Shown here: piece after piece, positions 46,068-53,623 of the stretch
Layout: every line of letters begins with the position of its first letter
Position numbering within the stretch: the first letter of the stretch is position 1
Source: Pseudomonas entomophila
GTDB taxonomy: Bacteria > Pseudomonadota > Gammaproteobacteria > Pseudomonadales > Pseudomonadaceae
Assembly (NCBI RefSeq): GCF_023277925.1
Contig: NZ_CP063832.1
Span: 2,806,001 to 2,870,000 of the forward strand
DNA length: 64,000 nucleotides
Direction: 5' to 3'
Notes under the pieces: model-generated
The model's database searches: none
What the model saw: only the letters and a program-made list of their open reading frames with translations
What the model was told of the DNA's origin: nothing
Made by a program: the position numbers and the translations under genes

Positions 46068-46376
46068 ATGTCGAGCATGCGAGCCTACTCCCACCCCAAC
46101 CCCGAAGACCTCACCCTCGAGCGCCTGCTCTACGCCCTGAGCGACCCTGTGCGCATGGAAATCGTCCGCCACCTGGCCGGCGTACCTGAAGCCAGTTGCG
46201 GCGAACTCGACGGCGGGCGGCCGAAGTCCAGCATGTCCCATCATTTTCGCGTGCTACGTGAGGCGGGGCTGGTGTACACCCGCAACATCGGTACCACGCA
46301 TATGAATTCGCTGCGTGGCGAAGAGCTGGAAACGCGTTTTCCCGGTTTGCTTGCCAGCATTCTCGGGCAGCGCTGA
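46068..46376 (+). CDS. ArsR-family regulator
   Basis: About 102 residues with a winged helix: LERLLYALSDPVRMEIVRHLAGV, SCGELDGGRPKSSMSHHFRVLREAGLVYTRNIGTTHMNSL. It lacks the metal-binding ELCVCDL of arsenic sensors, so it probably responds to another signal, perhaps a reactive compound that XenA removes. Three ATGs are possible (46041, 46068, 46077); the first lies on the edge of the palindrome, so I prefer the later ones. Confidence 0.85.
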   Translation: MSSMRAYSHPNPEDLTLERLLYALSDPVRMEIVRHLAGVPEASCGELDGGRPKSSMSHHFRVLREAGLVYTRNIGTTHMNSLRGEELETRFPGLLASILGQR

Positions 46377-46399
46377 GCCTTGCCCTGGCCCGGCGATGC

Positions 46400-46433
46400 C
46401 GGGCATCGCCAGCAAGGCTGGCGCCTACAGGTT
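46400..46433. repeat. REP single element
   Basis: ATCGCCAGCAAGGCTGGCGC followed by CTACAGG, after the ArsR-like gene. Confidence 0.7.
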
Positions 46434-46470
46434 TGTGGTGACGCTCTGTTGCCACAGGATATTCGGGCAT

Positions 46471-46507
46471 AAAAAAACCACGAGGCCGCCGGTGGCGACG
46501 CTCGTGG
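46471..46507 (-). terminator. Rho-independent terminator of mqo
   Basis: On the minus strand CCACGAG...CTCGTGG (7-bp outer stem plus inner GC pairs) is followed by TTTTTTT, 38 nt beyond the mqo stop codon. Confidence 0.85.
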
Positions 46508-46544
46508 TGGGTGTTGCCGGGCAGGCCCGGCAAACCGTCTGGCC

Positions 46545-48182
46545 TTACAGCGCCATGTCGTTCGCAGGCTTGCTCTCGACCGGTGCGCTTGGCACAACGG
46601 TGGTGCCGACGCTCTGGTCGATCACTGGCGGTTTTTCCAGCTGCAGTACTTCGGCGGTGTAGTTCCACTCTTTCTGGGTGGCGGCGGCCGAATCGTTCAG
46701 CTTGGTACCGTAGCTTGGGACGATCTCCTTGATCTTGGCCTGCCATTCAGGGGTGGCGACCTTCTCCTTGAACACGGTTTCCAGCACGTTGAGCATGATC
46801 GGCGCGGCAGTCGAGGCACCTGGCGAGGCGCCCAGCAGGCCGGCGATGGTGCGGTCCTGGGAAGCGACGACTTCGGTGCCCAGCTTCAGCACGCCGCCCT
46901 TCTCTTCGTCACGCTTGATGATCTGCACGCGCTGACCGGCCTGCCACAGTTTCCAGTCTTCCTTCTTGGCGTTCGGGAAGTAGGTCTGCAGGGCGGCGAA
47001 ACGGTCGTCGTCAGACTGCATCAGCTGGCCGGCGAGGTACTCGACCAACGGGTACTGGTCGATACCCACGCGCGCCATCGGCCACATGTTGTGGGTGGTG
47101 GTGCTGCTCAGCAGGTCCAGGTACGAGCCATTCTTCAGGAACTTGGTCGAGAAGGTGGCGAATGGCCCGAACAGGATCACGCGCTTGCCATCGAGCACGC
47201 GGGTGTCCAGGTGCGGTACCGACATGGGTGGCGCGCCGGTCGAGGCGATGCCATAGGCCTTGGCCATGTGCTGCATGGCCACGGTCGGGTTCTCGGTCAC
47301 CAGGAACGAGCCGCCCACCGGGAAGCCTGCGTACTCTTTAGCTTCCGGGATGCCCGACTTCTGCAGCAGCTTCAGCGCGCCGCCGCCGGCACCGATGAAC
47401 AGGAACTTGGCGTCGGTGGCCGATTCGGTACCGTCCTTCAGGTTCTTGTACTCGACGTGCCAGGAGCCGTCTTCGTTGCGGGTGATGTCCTGCACTTCGC
47501 TGGACAGCTTCAGGTCGAAGTTCTCTTTGGTCTTCAGGTGACCGACGAACTGACGGGTGATCTCACCGAAGTTGACGTCGGTGCCGATCGGGGTCCAGGT
47601 CACGGCCAGTTTCTGGCTCGGGTCGCGGCCTTCCATCATCAGCGGCACCCACTTGGCGATCTGCGCGTGGTCTTCCGAGTACTGCATCGAACGGAACAGC
47701 GGGCTGGCCTGCAGGGCGTCGTAGCGCTGCTTCAGGAACTTGATGTTGTCATCGCCCCAGACGAAGCTCATGTGCGGGGTGGTATTGATGAACGAGTGCG
47801 GGTTCTTCAACACGCCTTGGCGTACCTGCCAAGCCCAGAACTGCCGGGAGATCTGGAACGACTCGTTGATCTCGATGGCCTTGGTGATGTTGACCTTGCC
47901 GTCTTTATCCAGCGGGGTGTAGTTCAGCTCGGCCAGCGCGGAGTGGCCAGTACCGGCGTTGTTCCAGCCGTTGGAGCTTTCTTCGGCGACGCCGTCCATG
48001 CGCTCGACCATTTCCATCGACCAGCTTGGTTCCAGCTCGTTGAGCCAGACAGCCAGGGTGGAACTCATGATGCCGCCGCCGACCAGCAGCACGTCGACTT
48101 TCTTGGTGTCTGCGGCGTGCGCTTGCATGAAGCTCGCCGCGACTGCCAGACCCAGCAAGGTCTTGCCAGCTTTCTTGAACAT
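46545..48182 (-). CDS. mqo: Malate:quinone oxidoreductase with signal peptide
   Basis: A 545-residue FAD enzyme that oxidises malate to oxaloacetate and passes electrons to quinone. The FAD fold is [19 protein letters not shown], and [17 protein letters not shown] and [16 protein letters not shown] are family hallmarks. The first 24 residues ([23 protein letters not shown]) look like a cleavable Sec signal ending AHA, which classical MQOs lack. The C-terminal tail ([20 protein letters not shown]) is also unusual. The frame runs upstream to 48365, but the ATG at 48182 starts the signal. It matches the second mqo of P. putida by genomic position near the hydroxyproline genes. Confidence 0.93.
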   Translation of the reverse strand: MFKKAGKTLLGLAVAASFMQAHAADTKKVDVLLVGGGIMSSTLAVWLNELEPSWSMEMVERMDGVAEESSNGWNNAGTGHSALAELNYTPLDKDGKVNITKAIEINESFQISRQFWAWQVRQGVLKNPHSFINTTPHMSFVWGDDNIKFLKQRYDALQASPLFRSMQYSEDHAQIAKWVPLMMEGRDPSQKLAVTWTPIGTDVNFGEITRQFVGHLKTKENFDLKLSSEVQDITRNEDGSWHVEYKNLKDGTESATDAKFLFIGAGGGALKLLQKSGIPEAKEYAGFPVGGSFLVTENPTVAMQHMAKAYGIASTGAPPMSVPHLDTRVLDGKRVILFGPFATFSTKFLKNGSYLDLLSSTTTHNMWPMARVGIDQYPLVEYLAGQLMQSDDDRFAALQTYFPNAKKEDWKLWQAGQRVQIIKRDEEKGGVLKLGTEVVASQDRTIAGLLGASPGASTAAPIMLNVLETVFKEKVATPEWQAKIKEIVPSYGTKLNDSAAATQKEWNYTAEVLQLEKPPVIDQSVGTTVVPSAPVESKPANDMAL

Positions 48183-48428
48183 TGATCGATTCCAGTCAGT
48201 AGAACGGAGGGTGGGCCTGTGGCTGGCCCTGGTTTCCATGTTCTTCAGCGCAGGCTTGTTGTGATCATTGTTCAGCAGCCAGAGAGACATTGGACGCGCC
48301 AACCTTTGGTCGGATTGACCGACAAGGCTGAAACGATTTACGGATTGTATCTGAAATGCCAGCACAAAAACATTGCGCGACCGGCCGTCAAGGCGGTGGG
48401 TTGTCTCAGGCCTTTTCCCCCTGGAACG

Positions 48429-49139
48429 TCAGATCAAGTTGAGCAGCGCCGCCTTGGTGATGGCCTGCGAACGGGTCGTCGAGTCGGTCTTCTTCATGAT
48501 CTGCTTGACGTGGAAATAGATGGTAGCGCGCGTCACATGAACGGCATCGGCCACCTGCTCAGAAGTCAGCCCGTCAGCCAGCAGGCGCAGGATCTTGATC
48601 TCGCGAAAACTCAGACCGCCTGGGATCACCGGGCACACAGGCCTGCTCAAGTCGCGGATATGTCGTGTGGCCAGGCGCGACTCCGGAAACAACGCATCGT
48701 AGAGTTCATTCAGATCGGGCCGCGACGACGGTTCAGTCCAGATCAAGGTCAACAGCGTCATGCTGCCACTGTGCATGGCGTACAGAAAGGTGGCAGCCTC
48801 GAGCACGTGCTTGCCCATCAGGCCCAGGACACCGGTCTCGGCCGGCAATGTTCCCGACTGCCAATGGATAATTTCCTCGGCGCCGCTTGCGTTGAGTATC
48901 GGCTCCAGCGCCCACAACTTCTGCCGGTCATAAACCAATCGACAGGAAAAGTTTAAGTTGTCGACCAAGTACACTTTAGGGCTCGAAAGCGGCAGCGCCG
49001 TTTTATAAAAAATGGCGAAATAGCTGCAACCGCTCTTCGCCAAGAGGCGTTGCATCAACGCTTTCCGCACGGTCCTGCCCAAGGTCAACCGCGCATAGTC
49101 ATACACGGGGCCGTGCAGGCTTTTCTGTTTTACCGACAC
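48429..49139 (-). CDS. LuxR-family regulator with divergent ligand domain (LuxR solo)
   Basis: A 236-residue protein from GTG 49139, which has AAGGA 8 nt upstream. The HTH (about 174-236) reads LSFREIKILRLLADGLTSEQVADAVHVTRATIYFHVKQIM. The N-terminal part aligns with the acyl-homoserine-lactone domain: Y70, P80 and W93 keep the spacing of TraR Tyr61, Pro71 and Trp85, but Trp57 is Cys66 and Asp70 is Glu79. No luxI-type gene is in the window, so it is a solo that may sense another ligand. It is divergent from the toxin-like gene across 258 bp with a lux-type palindrome in the middle. Confidence 0.85.
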   Translation of the reverse strand: MSVKQKSLHGPVYDYARLTLGRTVRKALMQRLLAKSGCSYFAIFYKTALPLSSPKVYLVDNLNFSCRLVYDRQKLWALEPILNASGAEEIIHWQSGTLPAETGVLGLMGKHVLEAATFLYAMHSGSMTLLTLIWTEPSSRPDLNELYDALFPESRLATRHIRDLSRPVCPVIPGGLSFREIKILRLLADGLTSEQVADAVHVTRATIYFHVKQIMKKTDSTTRSQAITKAALLNLI

Positions 49140-49259
49140 CCCGAATCTTCCTTGAACGGCTGCTCGCCGAAGCGATTGTAGCCCAGCCATCCATGACTGC
49201 CGCATCATCCTGACAACCTGCCATGCCTTGCGTCCGAATAGCACGGCAAGCCATCGAAT

Positions 49260-49279
49260 AACTATCAAGATTGATAGTC
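49260..49279. promoter_or_regulatory. lux-box-like palindrome between LuxR and toxin genes
   Basis: ACTATCAA-GA-TTGATAGT (49261-49278) is a perfect palindrome and fits the lux/las-rhl form CT-N12-AG. It lies 121 nt from the regulator start and 119 nt from the toxin start, nearly in the centre of the gap. Confidence 0.65.
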
Positions 49280-49397
49280 CTCGCGCCGTTTTTTCGAACA
49301 TCCTGATGGCTGGCTGCAGCCTGTCGAGCAGCTTGGCGAAATAACAGAATATGCCTAGTTGGAAAGTAATAAGCCAATACACACATGGAGGTTTGCC

Positions 49398-50282
49398 ATG
49401 ATCGATATCGATACGATCACCAATACCTGGGGCCGCTGGAAAACGGCGCAATACGGCACCACTTGCTGGTTCACCGAAAGCACCCAGTACGCCAGGAACA
49501 AGGACACCCGCGGCTACATGCAATACCAGACCAATGTGTCCGCGCCCAAGGACCTGGTGTATTCCAGCTACGCCCAAAGTGACGGTGGCAGCGCGCTGCT
49601 GGGCAAGTACGACACGATCAACGATGGCGGCCAGGTCATCGAACACACCGTCAGCCTGCAACAAGGGCTGAGCGACACCTTCACCTGGAGCGTCACCGAG
49701 CAACTGAAGATTGGTGTCTCGGTCAAGGCGAACGCGGGCATTCCGCTGATCGGTGGGGCCGAAACCACCTCCACGGTGGAAATGGACCTGTCCTCGACCC
49801 AGGGCGCCAGCACCACCAAGAGCTCGAACTACGGGGCCAGCACCACGGTGCCCATTTCCCCCCACACCCATGGCTGGGGCGAAGTGGACCTGAGCTTCAC
49901 CGAGCTCAGGACCCAGTGGGTGGGTAATGCCTCGATGGTGGGTTGCGTGGCGATCTGGTTCAACAACAAAGTGGCCCTGAACAATAACGGTGACTACCAC
50001 TACCTCTGGTTCATTCCAATACAGCAGGTATTTTCCGAGATCATCCAGCACAACATCATCAGCACCTCGGGCTATGTGGTGCAGGGTGGTGGCGTGTTGG
50101 CGCAGGCCACCGGTACGTTCCACAGCAGCATGGGCCTGAGTCTCAAGACCATCAGCCATGAACAACCCTATCCGGGCGACAACAAGGCTGTGCGCACCAG
50201 CTTTGGCTACAGGCGCCTGGACAAACCACTGGAGTCTGTCGTGTTCCCGGCCGAGCATGATTTGAACGGCCGCTCGCGCTGA
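49398..50282 (+). CDS. Aerolysin/ETX-MTX2-like pore-forming toxin candidate
   Basis: A 294-residue protein with a perfect GGAGG before its ATG. It has no signal peptide and is dominated by beta structure. Residues 80-170 look like the membrane-inserting module of ETX/MTX2 toxins: alternating Ser/Thr strands (TVSLQQGLSDTFTWSVTEQL), VSVKANAGIPLIGGAETTST, a Ser/Thr-rich hairpin (LSSTQGASTTKSSNYGASTT) and VPISPHTHGWGEVDLSF. Residues 1-75 may be a target-binding head rich in Tyr and Trp. GC is lower than in neighbours. Related proteins punch holes in animal cell membranes after release; monalysin of P. entomophila is a precedent without signal peptide. Activity here is inferred. Confidence 0.7.
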   Translation: MIDIDTITNTWGRWKTAQYGTTCWFTESTQYARNKDTRGYMQYQTNVSAPKDLVYSSYAQSDGGSALLGKYDTINDGGQVIEHTVSLQQGLSDTFTWSVTEQLKIGVSVKANAGIPLIGGAETTSTVEMDLSSTQGASTTKSSNYGASTTVPISPHTHGWGEVDLSFTELRTQWVGNASMVGCVAIWFNNKVALNNNGDYHYLWFIPIQQVFSEIIQHNIISTSGYVVQGGGVLAQATGTFHSSMGLSLKTISHEQPYPGDNKAVRTSFGYRRLDKPLESVVFPAEHDLNGRSR

Positions 50283-50320
50283 AACATCGGGGCGAACGGG
50301 TATTGCGTTCCGCCGAAAAC

Positions 50321-50351
50321 AAAAACCCCCGGCCAAGTCCTTGGTCGGGGG
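50321..50351 (-). terminator. Rho-independent terminator of small lipoprotein gene
   Basis: On the minus strand CCCCCGACCAAGGAC pairs with TTGGCCGGGGG (one G-T pair) and is followed by TTTTTGTTTT. The same stem may also stop the toxin transcript. Confidence 0.85.
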
Positions 50352-50395
50352 TCTTGGATCAAGCCGCGACGGGCCTGATCAGGGGTATCCCAGGA

Positions 50396-50587
50396 TTACT
50401 GCTGCTGAGGCAGTTTATCGATCGGGCCGCAGCCGCCGATGATCTTGGAGATGGAAACCGATGGGTGGAACAGGTAGTCGTACGAGCAGTTCTTCGGCTG
50501 GTTGTAGACTTGGCCAGTGCAACCGGACAGCAGGGCAACACCCGAAACGACAGCGACAGCAACAGTAGCTTTGATCAGCTTTTTCAT
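50396..50587 (-). CDS. Small lipoprotein
   Basis: A 63-residue lipoprotein: MKKLIKATVAVAVVSGVALLSGC is a signal with lipobox LSGC (Cys23), followed by a 40-residue mature part TGQVYNQPKNCSYDYLFHPSVSISK with two more Cys. AGGA lies before the ATG. I regard it as a conserved pseudomonad gene of unknown role; it is not obviously linked to the toxin pair. Confidence 0.85.
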   Translation of the reverse strand: MKKLIKATVAVAVVSGVALLSGCTGQVYNQPKNCSYDYLFHPSVSISKIIGGCGPIDKLPQQQ

Positions 50588-50782
50588 AAAAATCCTTTAA
50601 GTCCATGATCCACCATCATGCTGATGGCGCGCGGATCATACGGGAAAAGGATCGGGGTGTGAACGCTGTTAGTACACATGCACTAGTTGTCGGCCATGAA
50701 CTAATCCACTCTCGGAACCGAAACCAAGCCTGCTAAATCGTTACACGCAGCTTGGTTCGGCATGAATCGGCGCTACTTGCAC

Positions 50783-50813
50783 TCCTGTAGGAGCGGATTT
50801 ATCCGCGAAGCAG
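50783..50813. repeat. REP single element
   Basis: CCTGTAGGAGCGGATTTATC followed by CGCGAAGC. Confidence 0.8.
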
Positions 50814-50915
50814 ACACCGCAAATTTTTGATGGCTATCGAGGCATATGAAGACCAACTAAGCCAACCACGCCTCCATGGTCCTACAACCCCCTCATCAGA
50901 CTTTCCTGATTCCAT

Positions 50916-51011
50916 GTAGTCCATTTCCGAAGCACACTTTTGCCCCTTTCAAGCCATTGCAGCCGCTCGATGCGCGGCCTAGTCTCGGCCCGTCGTTGCC
51001 AATTCAACGAC
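50916..51011 (+). promoter_or_regulatory. Repeated upstream element, copy A
   Basis: It begins GTAGTCCATTTCCGAA and has CTAG at +63 and CCCGTCG at +73. A hairpin GTCGTTG-CCAATT-CAACGAC overlaps its end. Copy B at 51960 has the same parts at the same spacing (51 of 80 positions identical). Confidence 0.55.
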
Positions 51012-51181
51012 CGGCTTTGACAGGCCGTAGCTCAGTACGCAATGGCTGCTTCATGGTAGCTGTGCGTGGGGCACATTCGTGTGCGCCGGGATCCTGAGCC
51101 TCGGTCTGTCAACCTACGTACAGCTGCCTCCATCGGTTTGACAGCTTGTGGTGGACGCCCCTAATAGCTCAGGTAGTTACC

Positions 51182-51418
51182 ATGATAAAAATTGTCCCCG
51201 ACCCACCGCTACAAACCTCCGACTCTCCGCATTCTGTCGAAGATCTCCTCGTGCAGATCGCCGAGTACCTGATCTGCGCCCTGACCGCTGCCCAGCACGC
51301 CGCCATGATCCACACCAAACCGCCCGGCCAGGTCATGGCATTGACCGCCGTCCACGAGATCGACAGCGCACGCACTTTGGTCGAGATAGCCTTGAGCCGT
51401 GTACAGGCAAGGCATTGA
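51182..51418 (+). CDS. Small DUF6124/DUF3077-like protein
   Basis: A 78-residue protein (MIKIVPDPPLQTSDSPHSVED...) with one helical region VEDLLVQIAEYLICALTAAQHAAM. The frame starts earlier, but ATG 51182 has AGGT upstream and the family-like MIKIVPDPP. The pattern fits small pseudomonad DUF6124/DUF3077 proteins, whose role is unknown. The next gene, 31 nt downstream, is of the related type. Confidence 0.6.
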   Translation: MIKIVPDPPLQTSDSPHSVEDLLVQIAEYLICALTAAQHAAMIHTKPPGQVMALTAVHEIDSARTLVEIALSRVQARH

Positions 51419-51449
51419 TCGCGCCATTCAGCGAACAAGGAGAACCAGC

Positions 51450-51740
51450 ATGAGCAAAGAACAGTCCATTACCACGATCGGCATCGGAAGCTTTGGCGAA
51501 AGCGGTGACCTCACCCATGAACAACCGCTGTTCCGAGTCGTGCCAGGCCACACCCTGGACTACGCACTGGAACAATCCACAACATTGATGACCTGCGCCT
51601 ACACCCTGAGCGATATCGCGCTGACTCAGGATTTGAAGAACGCCCCTACATTGTTAGCCGCCGCACACTATCTCACCGGCATGGCCAAAGCACTGTCGCA
51701 AGATGTCTCCCACGCAGTAATGAACAACCACACGGCTTAG
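51450..51740 (+). CDS. DUF3077 family protein
   Basis: A 96-residue protein: LFRVVPGHTLDYALEQSTTLMTCAYTLSDIAL and LLAAAHYLTGMAKALSQDV match the DUF3077 pattern as I recall it (helical hairpin of small cytoplasmic proteins). AAGGAG precedes the ATG. It forms a pair with the gene upstream. Function unknown. Confidence 0.75.
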   Translation: MSKEQSITTIGIGSFGESGDLTHEQPLFRVVPGHTLDYALEQSTTLMTCAYTLSDIALTQDLKNAPTLLAAAHYLTGMAKALSQDVSHAVMNNHTA

Positions 51741-51759
51741 CCCCACTGCAATGCAAAAT

Positions 51760-51783
51760 GCCCCGTGGCGCCAACTACGGGGC
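51760..51783 (+). terminator. Weak terminator after DUF3077 gene
   Basis: GCCCCGT-N10-ACGGGGC, followed by TCTCT, 20 nt after the stop codon. Confidence 0.45.
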
Positions 51784-51959
51784 TCTCTACCACGATGCAG
51801 GAAGGGGATCTTGAACCCGTGATTGCCCATCCATGTTTTGAAGCCCTTTCGAACTTCATTGCATGCCCCCTTTCGAGACGAAAGAGGCAACGCTCTTCGA
51901 GGCGCGGCATGTAAGCAAGCGGTGGCATTTGGCCGTATCTACACCCCGCCTAATAGCCA

Positions 51960-52051
51960 GTAGTCCATTTCCGAATCAGGCGTTCAAGCCCGCCAAGGTA
52001 TTGCCGCAGGCTGGGTACCACTCTAGGCTCTACCCGTCGGTGATGCTCGAA
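51960..52051 (+). promoter_or_regulatory. Repeated upstream element, copy B
   Basis: GTAGTCCATTTCCGAA, CTAG at +63, CCCGTCG at +73, then a hairpin GATGCT-CGAAT-AGCATC. It lies about 70 nt upstream of the coiled-coil membrane protein gene. Confidence 0.55.
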
Positions 52052-52120
52052 TAGCATCGAAGACCCTAGACGAAAAAATTCGTAGTGCTTCAGGAGCTGG
52101 ATTCGTAGTGGAGGGCGCAG

Positions 52121-52603
52121 ATGGCTAAAAAAGACACACCAGGCGGTGGGCCGCGAAAACCTTGGGCCAACCCTCTTCAGCGGCTTCATGCAGCAGGCAT
52201 GGGCCTGAGTGGAAGTGACAAGCCAGCAGAGCGGGTTGATGCTGCAGCCATAAATGGCCTGACCCGCGAAGAACTCAATGCCAAGTTCGAGACCATCGAG
52301 ATCAAGCTAGATGCTCGGGTAGAAGCCATCGCTTCGAAAATCGACGGTTTTCTCGGCGCCCAGACAGAGCGCGACAAGCGTCTGGATGACTCGATCGCAA
52401 GTGTGCGTCGAGACATTGTTCGACTAGGGAACCTGAAGTTGAATATCTGGGGCGCCATGCTGACCGCTGTCACACTTGGTGTAACGGTCGCAGCACTGAG
52501 CGTGACGCTCTATCAAACAGGCAGAGGCGACATCGCCATCCTGCCCCAATCGACACCCGCGATCCAGGCACCCGCCTTGAACCACGCTACACCCGACGTT
52601 TAG
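52121..52603 (+). CDS. Coiled-coil protein with C-terminal membrane helix
   Basis: A 160-residue protein with GGAGGG before its ATG. The N-terminus is basic and Pro/Gly-rich (MAKKDTPGGGPRKPWANP). Residues 48-105 form a predicted coiled coil (LNAKFETIEIKLDARVEAIASKIDGFL). A single membrane helix follows (LNIWGAMLTAVTLGVTVAALSVTLY), then a short periplasmic tail. I do not recognise the family. Similar proteins appear in phage-derived or accessory regions, and a tRNA gene is nearby, but no integrase is present. Confidence 0.7.
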   Translation: MAKKDTPGGGPRKPWANPLQRLHAAGMGLSGSDKPAERVDAAAINGLTREELNAKFETIEIKLDARVEAIASKIDGFLGAQTERDKRLDDSIASVRRDIVRLGNLKLNIWGAMLTAVTLGVTVAALSVTLYQTGRGDIAILPQSTPAIQAPALNHATPDV

Positions 52604-52654
52604 AAATACGTCGCAGCGAGTTTTCCCTGGGCCTACCCGCCTCCAGAAACGACA

Positions 52655-52687
52655 AAGCCCCCGAAAACTCAACGTTTTCGGGGGCTT
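52655..52687 (-). terminator. Terminator downstream of tRNA-Ser
   Basis: AGCCCCCGAAAAC-TCAAC-GTTTTCGGGGGCT is a perfect 13-bp stem 16 nt past the tRNA 3' end; on the minus strand CTTTG follows. It may also end the convergent gene. Confidence 0.8.
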
Positions 52688-52702
52688 CGGCTACTTCGCG
52701 TA

Positions 52703-52792
52703 TGGCGGAGAGATAGGGATTTGAACCCTAGGTACTGTTGCCAGTACAACGGATTTCGAATCCGTCCCGTTCGACCACTCCGGCATCTCTCC
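52703..52792 (-). tRNA. tRNA-Ser (CGA)
   Basis: The minus strand gives GGAGAGATGCCGGAGTGGTC at the 5' end, an anticodon loop GATTCGAAATC (anticodon CGA), a long variable arm GTACTGGCAACAGTAC and a T-arm AGGGTTCAAATCCCT. The acceptor GGAGAGA pairs with TCTCTCC, and GCCA is encoded. It reads UCG codons. Confidence 0.97.
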
Positions 52793-52883
52793 AATGGCGC
52801 GCATCATACCAGCGTTTTCGTTTCTGGCAAACCTTTTTTGAAAAAAATTCGCGTGGTATCAGGCGCTTGCGTGAACGCACCGC

Positions 52884-53594
52884 TTACAGCGGCACACCCA
52901 GGCGTTTGGCAACTTCTTCGTAGGCTTCGATGACGTCGCCCAGGCCCTGGCGGAAGCGGTCCTTGTCCATCTTCTTGCGGGTCTCTTTGTCCCACAGGCG
53001 GCAGCCGTCCGGGCTGAACTCGTCGCCCAGGACGATCTGGCCGTGGAACACACCGAACTCCAGCTTGAAATCGACCAGCAAGAGGCCTGCGTCATCGAAC
53101 AGCTTGCTCAGCACTTCGTTGACTTTCAGCGACAGCTTCTTCATCTCGACCAACTGCTCGGCGGTGCCCCAACCGAAGGCGACGACGTGGGATTCGTTGA
53201 TGAAGGGGTCGCCCTTCTCGTCGTTCTTCAGGAACAGCTCGAAGGTGGACGGCTCCAGCTTGATGCCCTCCTCCACGCCCAGGCGCTTGACCAGGCTGCC
53301 GGCCGCATAGTTACGCACTACGCATTCAACCGGGATCATGTCGAGCTTCTTCACCAGGCACTCGTTGTCGCCCAGCAGCTTGTCGAACTGGGTCGGCACG
53401 CCGGCCTCTTCGAGCTTCTGCATGATGAAGGCGTTGAACTTGTTGTTCACCATGCCCTTGCGGTCCAGCTGCTCGATGCGCTTGCCGTCGAACGCCGAGG
53501 TGTCGTTACGGAACAGCAGGATCAAGCGGTCGGCGTCGTCGGTCTTGTAAACCGATTTGGCCTTGCCGCGGTAGAGTTCGTCGCGTTTTTCCAT
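52884..53594 (-). CDS. purC: SAICAR synthetase (phosphoribosylaminoimidazole-succinocarboxamide synthase)
   Basis: A 236-residue purine biosynthesis enzyme of standard length. [20 protein letters not shown] begins the nucleotide-binding part; [19 protein letters not shown] and [30 protein letters not shown] are PurC signatures. It joins CAIR with aspartate using ATP. It is the last gene in the dapA-bamC-MBL-purC run, 29 nt after the MBL gene. Confidence 0.96.
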   Translation of the reverse strand: MEKRDELYRGKAKSVYKTDDADRLILLFRNDTSAFDGKRIEQLDRKGMVNNKFNAFIMQKLEEAGVPTQFDKLLGDNECLVKKLDMIPVECVVRNYAAGSLVKRLGVEEGIKLEPSTFELFLKNDEKGDPFINESHVVAFGWGTAEQLVEMKKLSLKVNEVLSKLFDDAGLLLVDFKLEFGVFHGQIVLGDEFSPDGCRLWDKETRKKMDKDRFRQGLGDVIEAYEEVAKRLGVPL

Positions 53595-53623
53595 GATGGG
53601 CTCCGCTTGCTTGAGTAGGTGGG

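Larger units (their letters stand above)
50588..51181. other. 594-bp stretch without supported gene
   Basis: It contains the lipoprotein promoter region, a single REP (50783-50813) and the repeated upstream element (50916-51011). A weak 73-residue frame at 50876-51097 lacks a ribosome site. Between 51012 and 51181 I see only AT-balanced leader with GGGGCACATTCGTGTGCGCC as a minor inverted repeat. Confidence 0.5.
51741..52120. other. 380-bp stretch without supported gene
   Basis: It holds a hairpin (51760-51783), copy B of the repeated element (51960-52051) and a leader with the direct repeat ATTCGTAGTG (52078-52087 and 52101-52110) and the hairpin ACGAA-AAAA-TTCGT. No convincing coding frame. 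Confidence 0.5.

Noticed and set aside
48429..50336. A continuous 635-codon minus-strand frame covering the LuxR gene and the whole toxin gene in antisense
   Set aside because: The LuxR domain starts only at 49139 with a proper ribosome site. The upstream part has no domain and lies opposite a gene with a perfect GGAGG and clear protein pattern.
50876..51097. 73-residue open frame before the DUF6124-like gene
   Set aside because: No ribosome site, no family pattern, and it overlaps the repeated upstream element.
51786..51870. tRNA-like remnant (GGATCTTGAACCCGTGA resembles a T-arm)
   Set aside because: The acceptor, D-arm and anticodon stems cannot be formed, so this is probably chance similarity.
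50916..52051. Integron attC-like recombination sites
   Set aside because: The repeated elements have hairpins but lack the GTTRRRY/RYYYAAC core ends, and no integrase gene is present.
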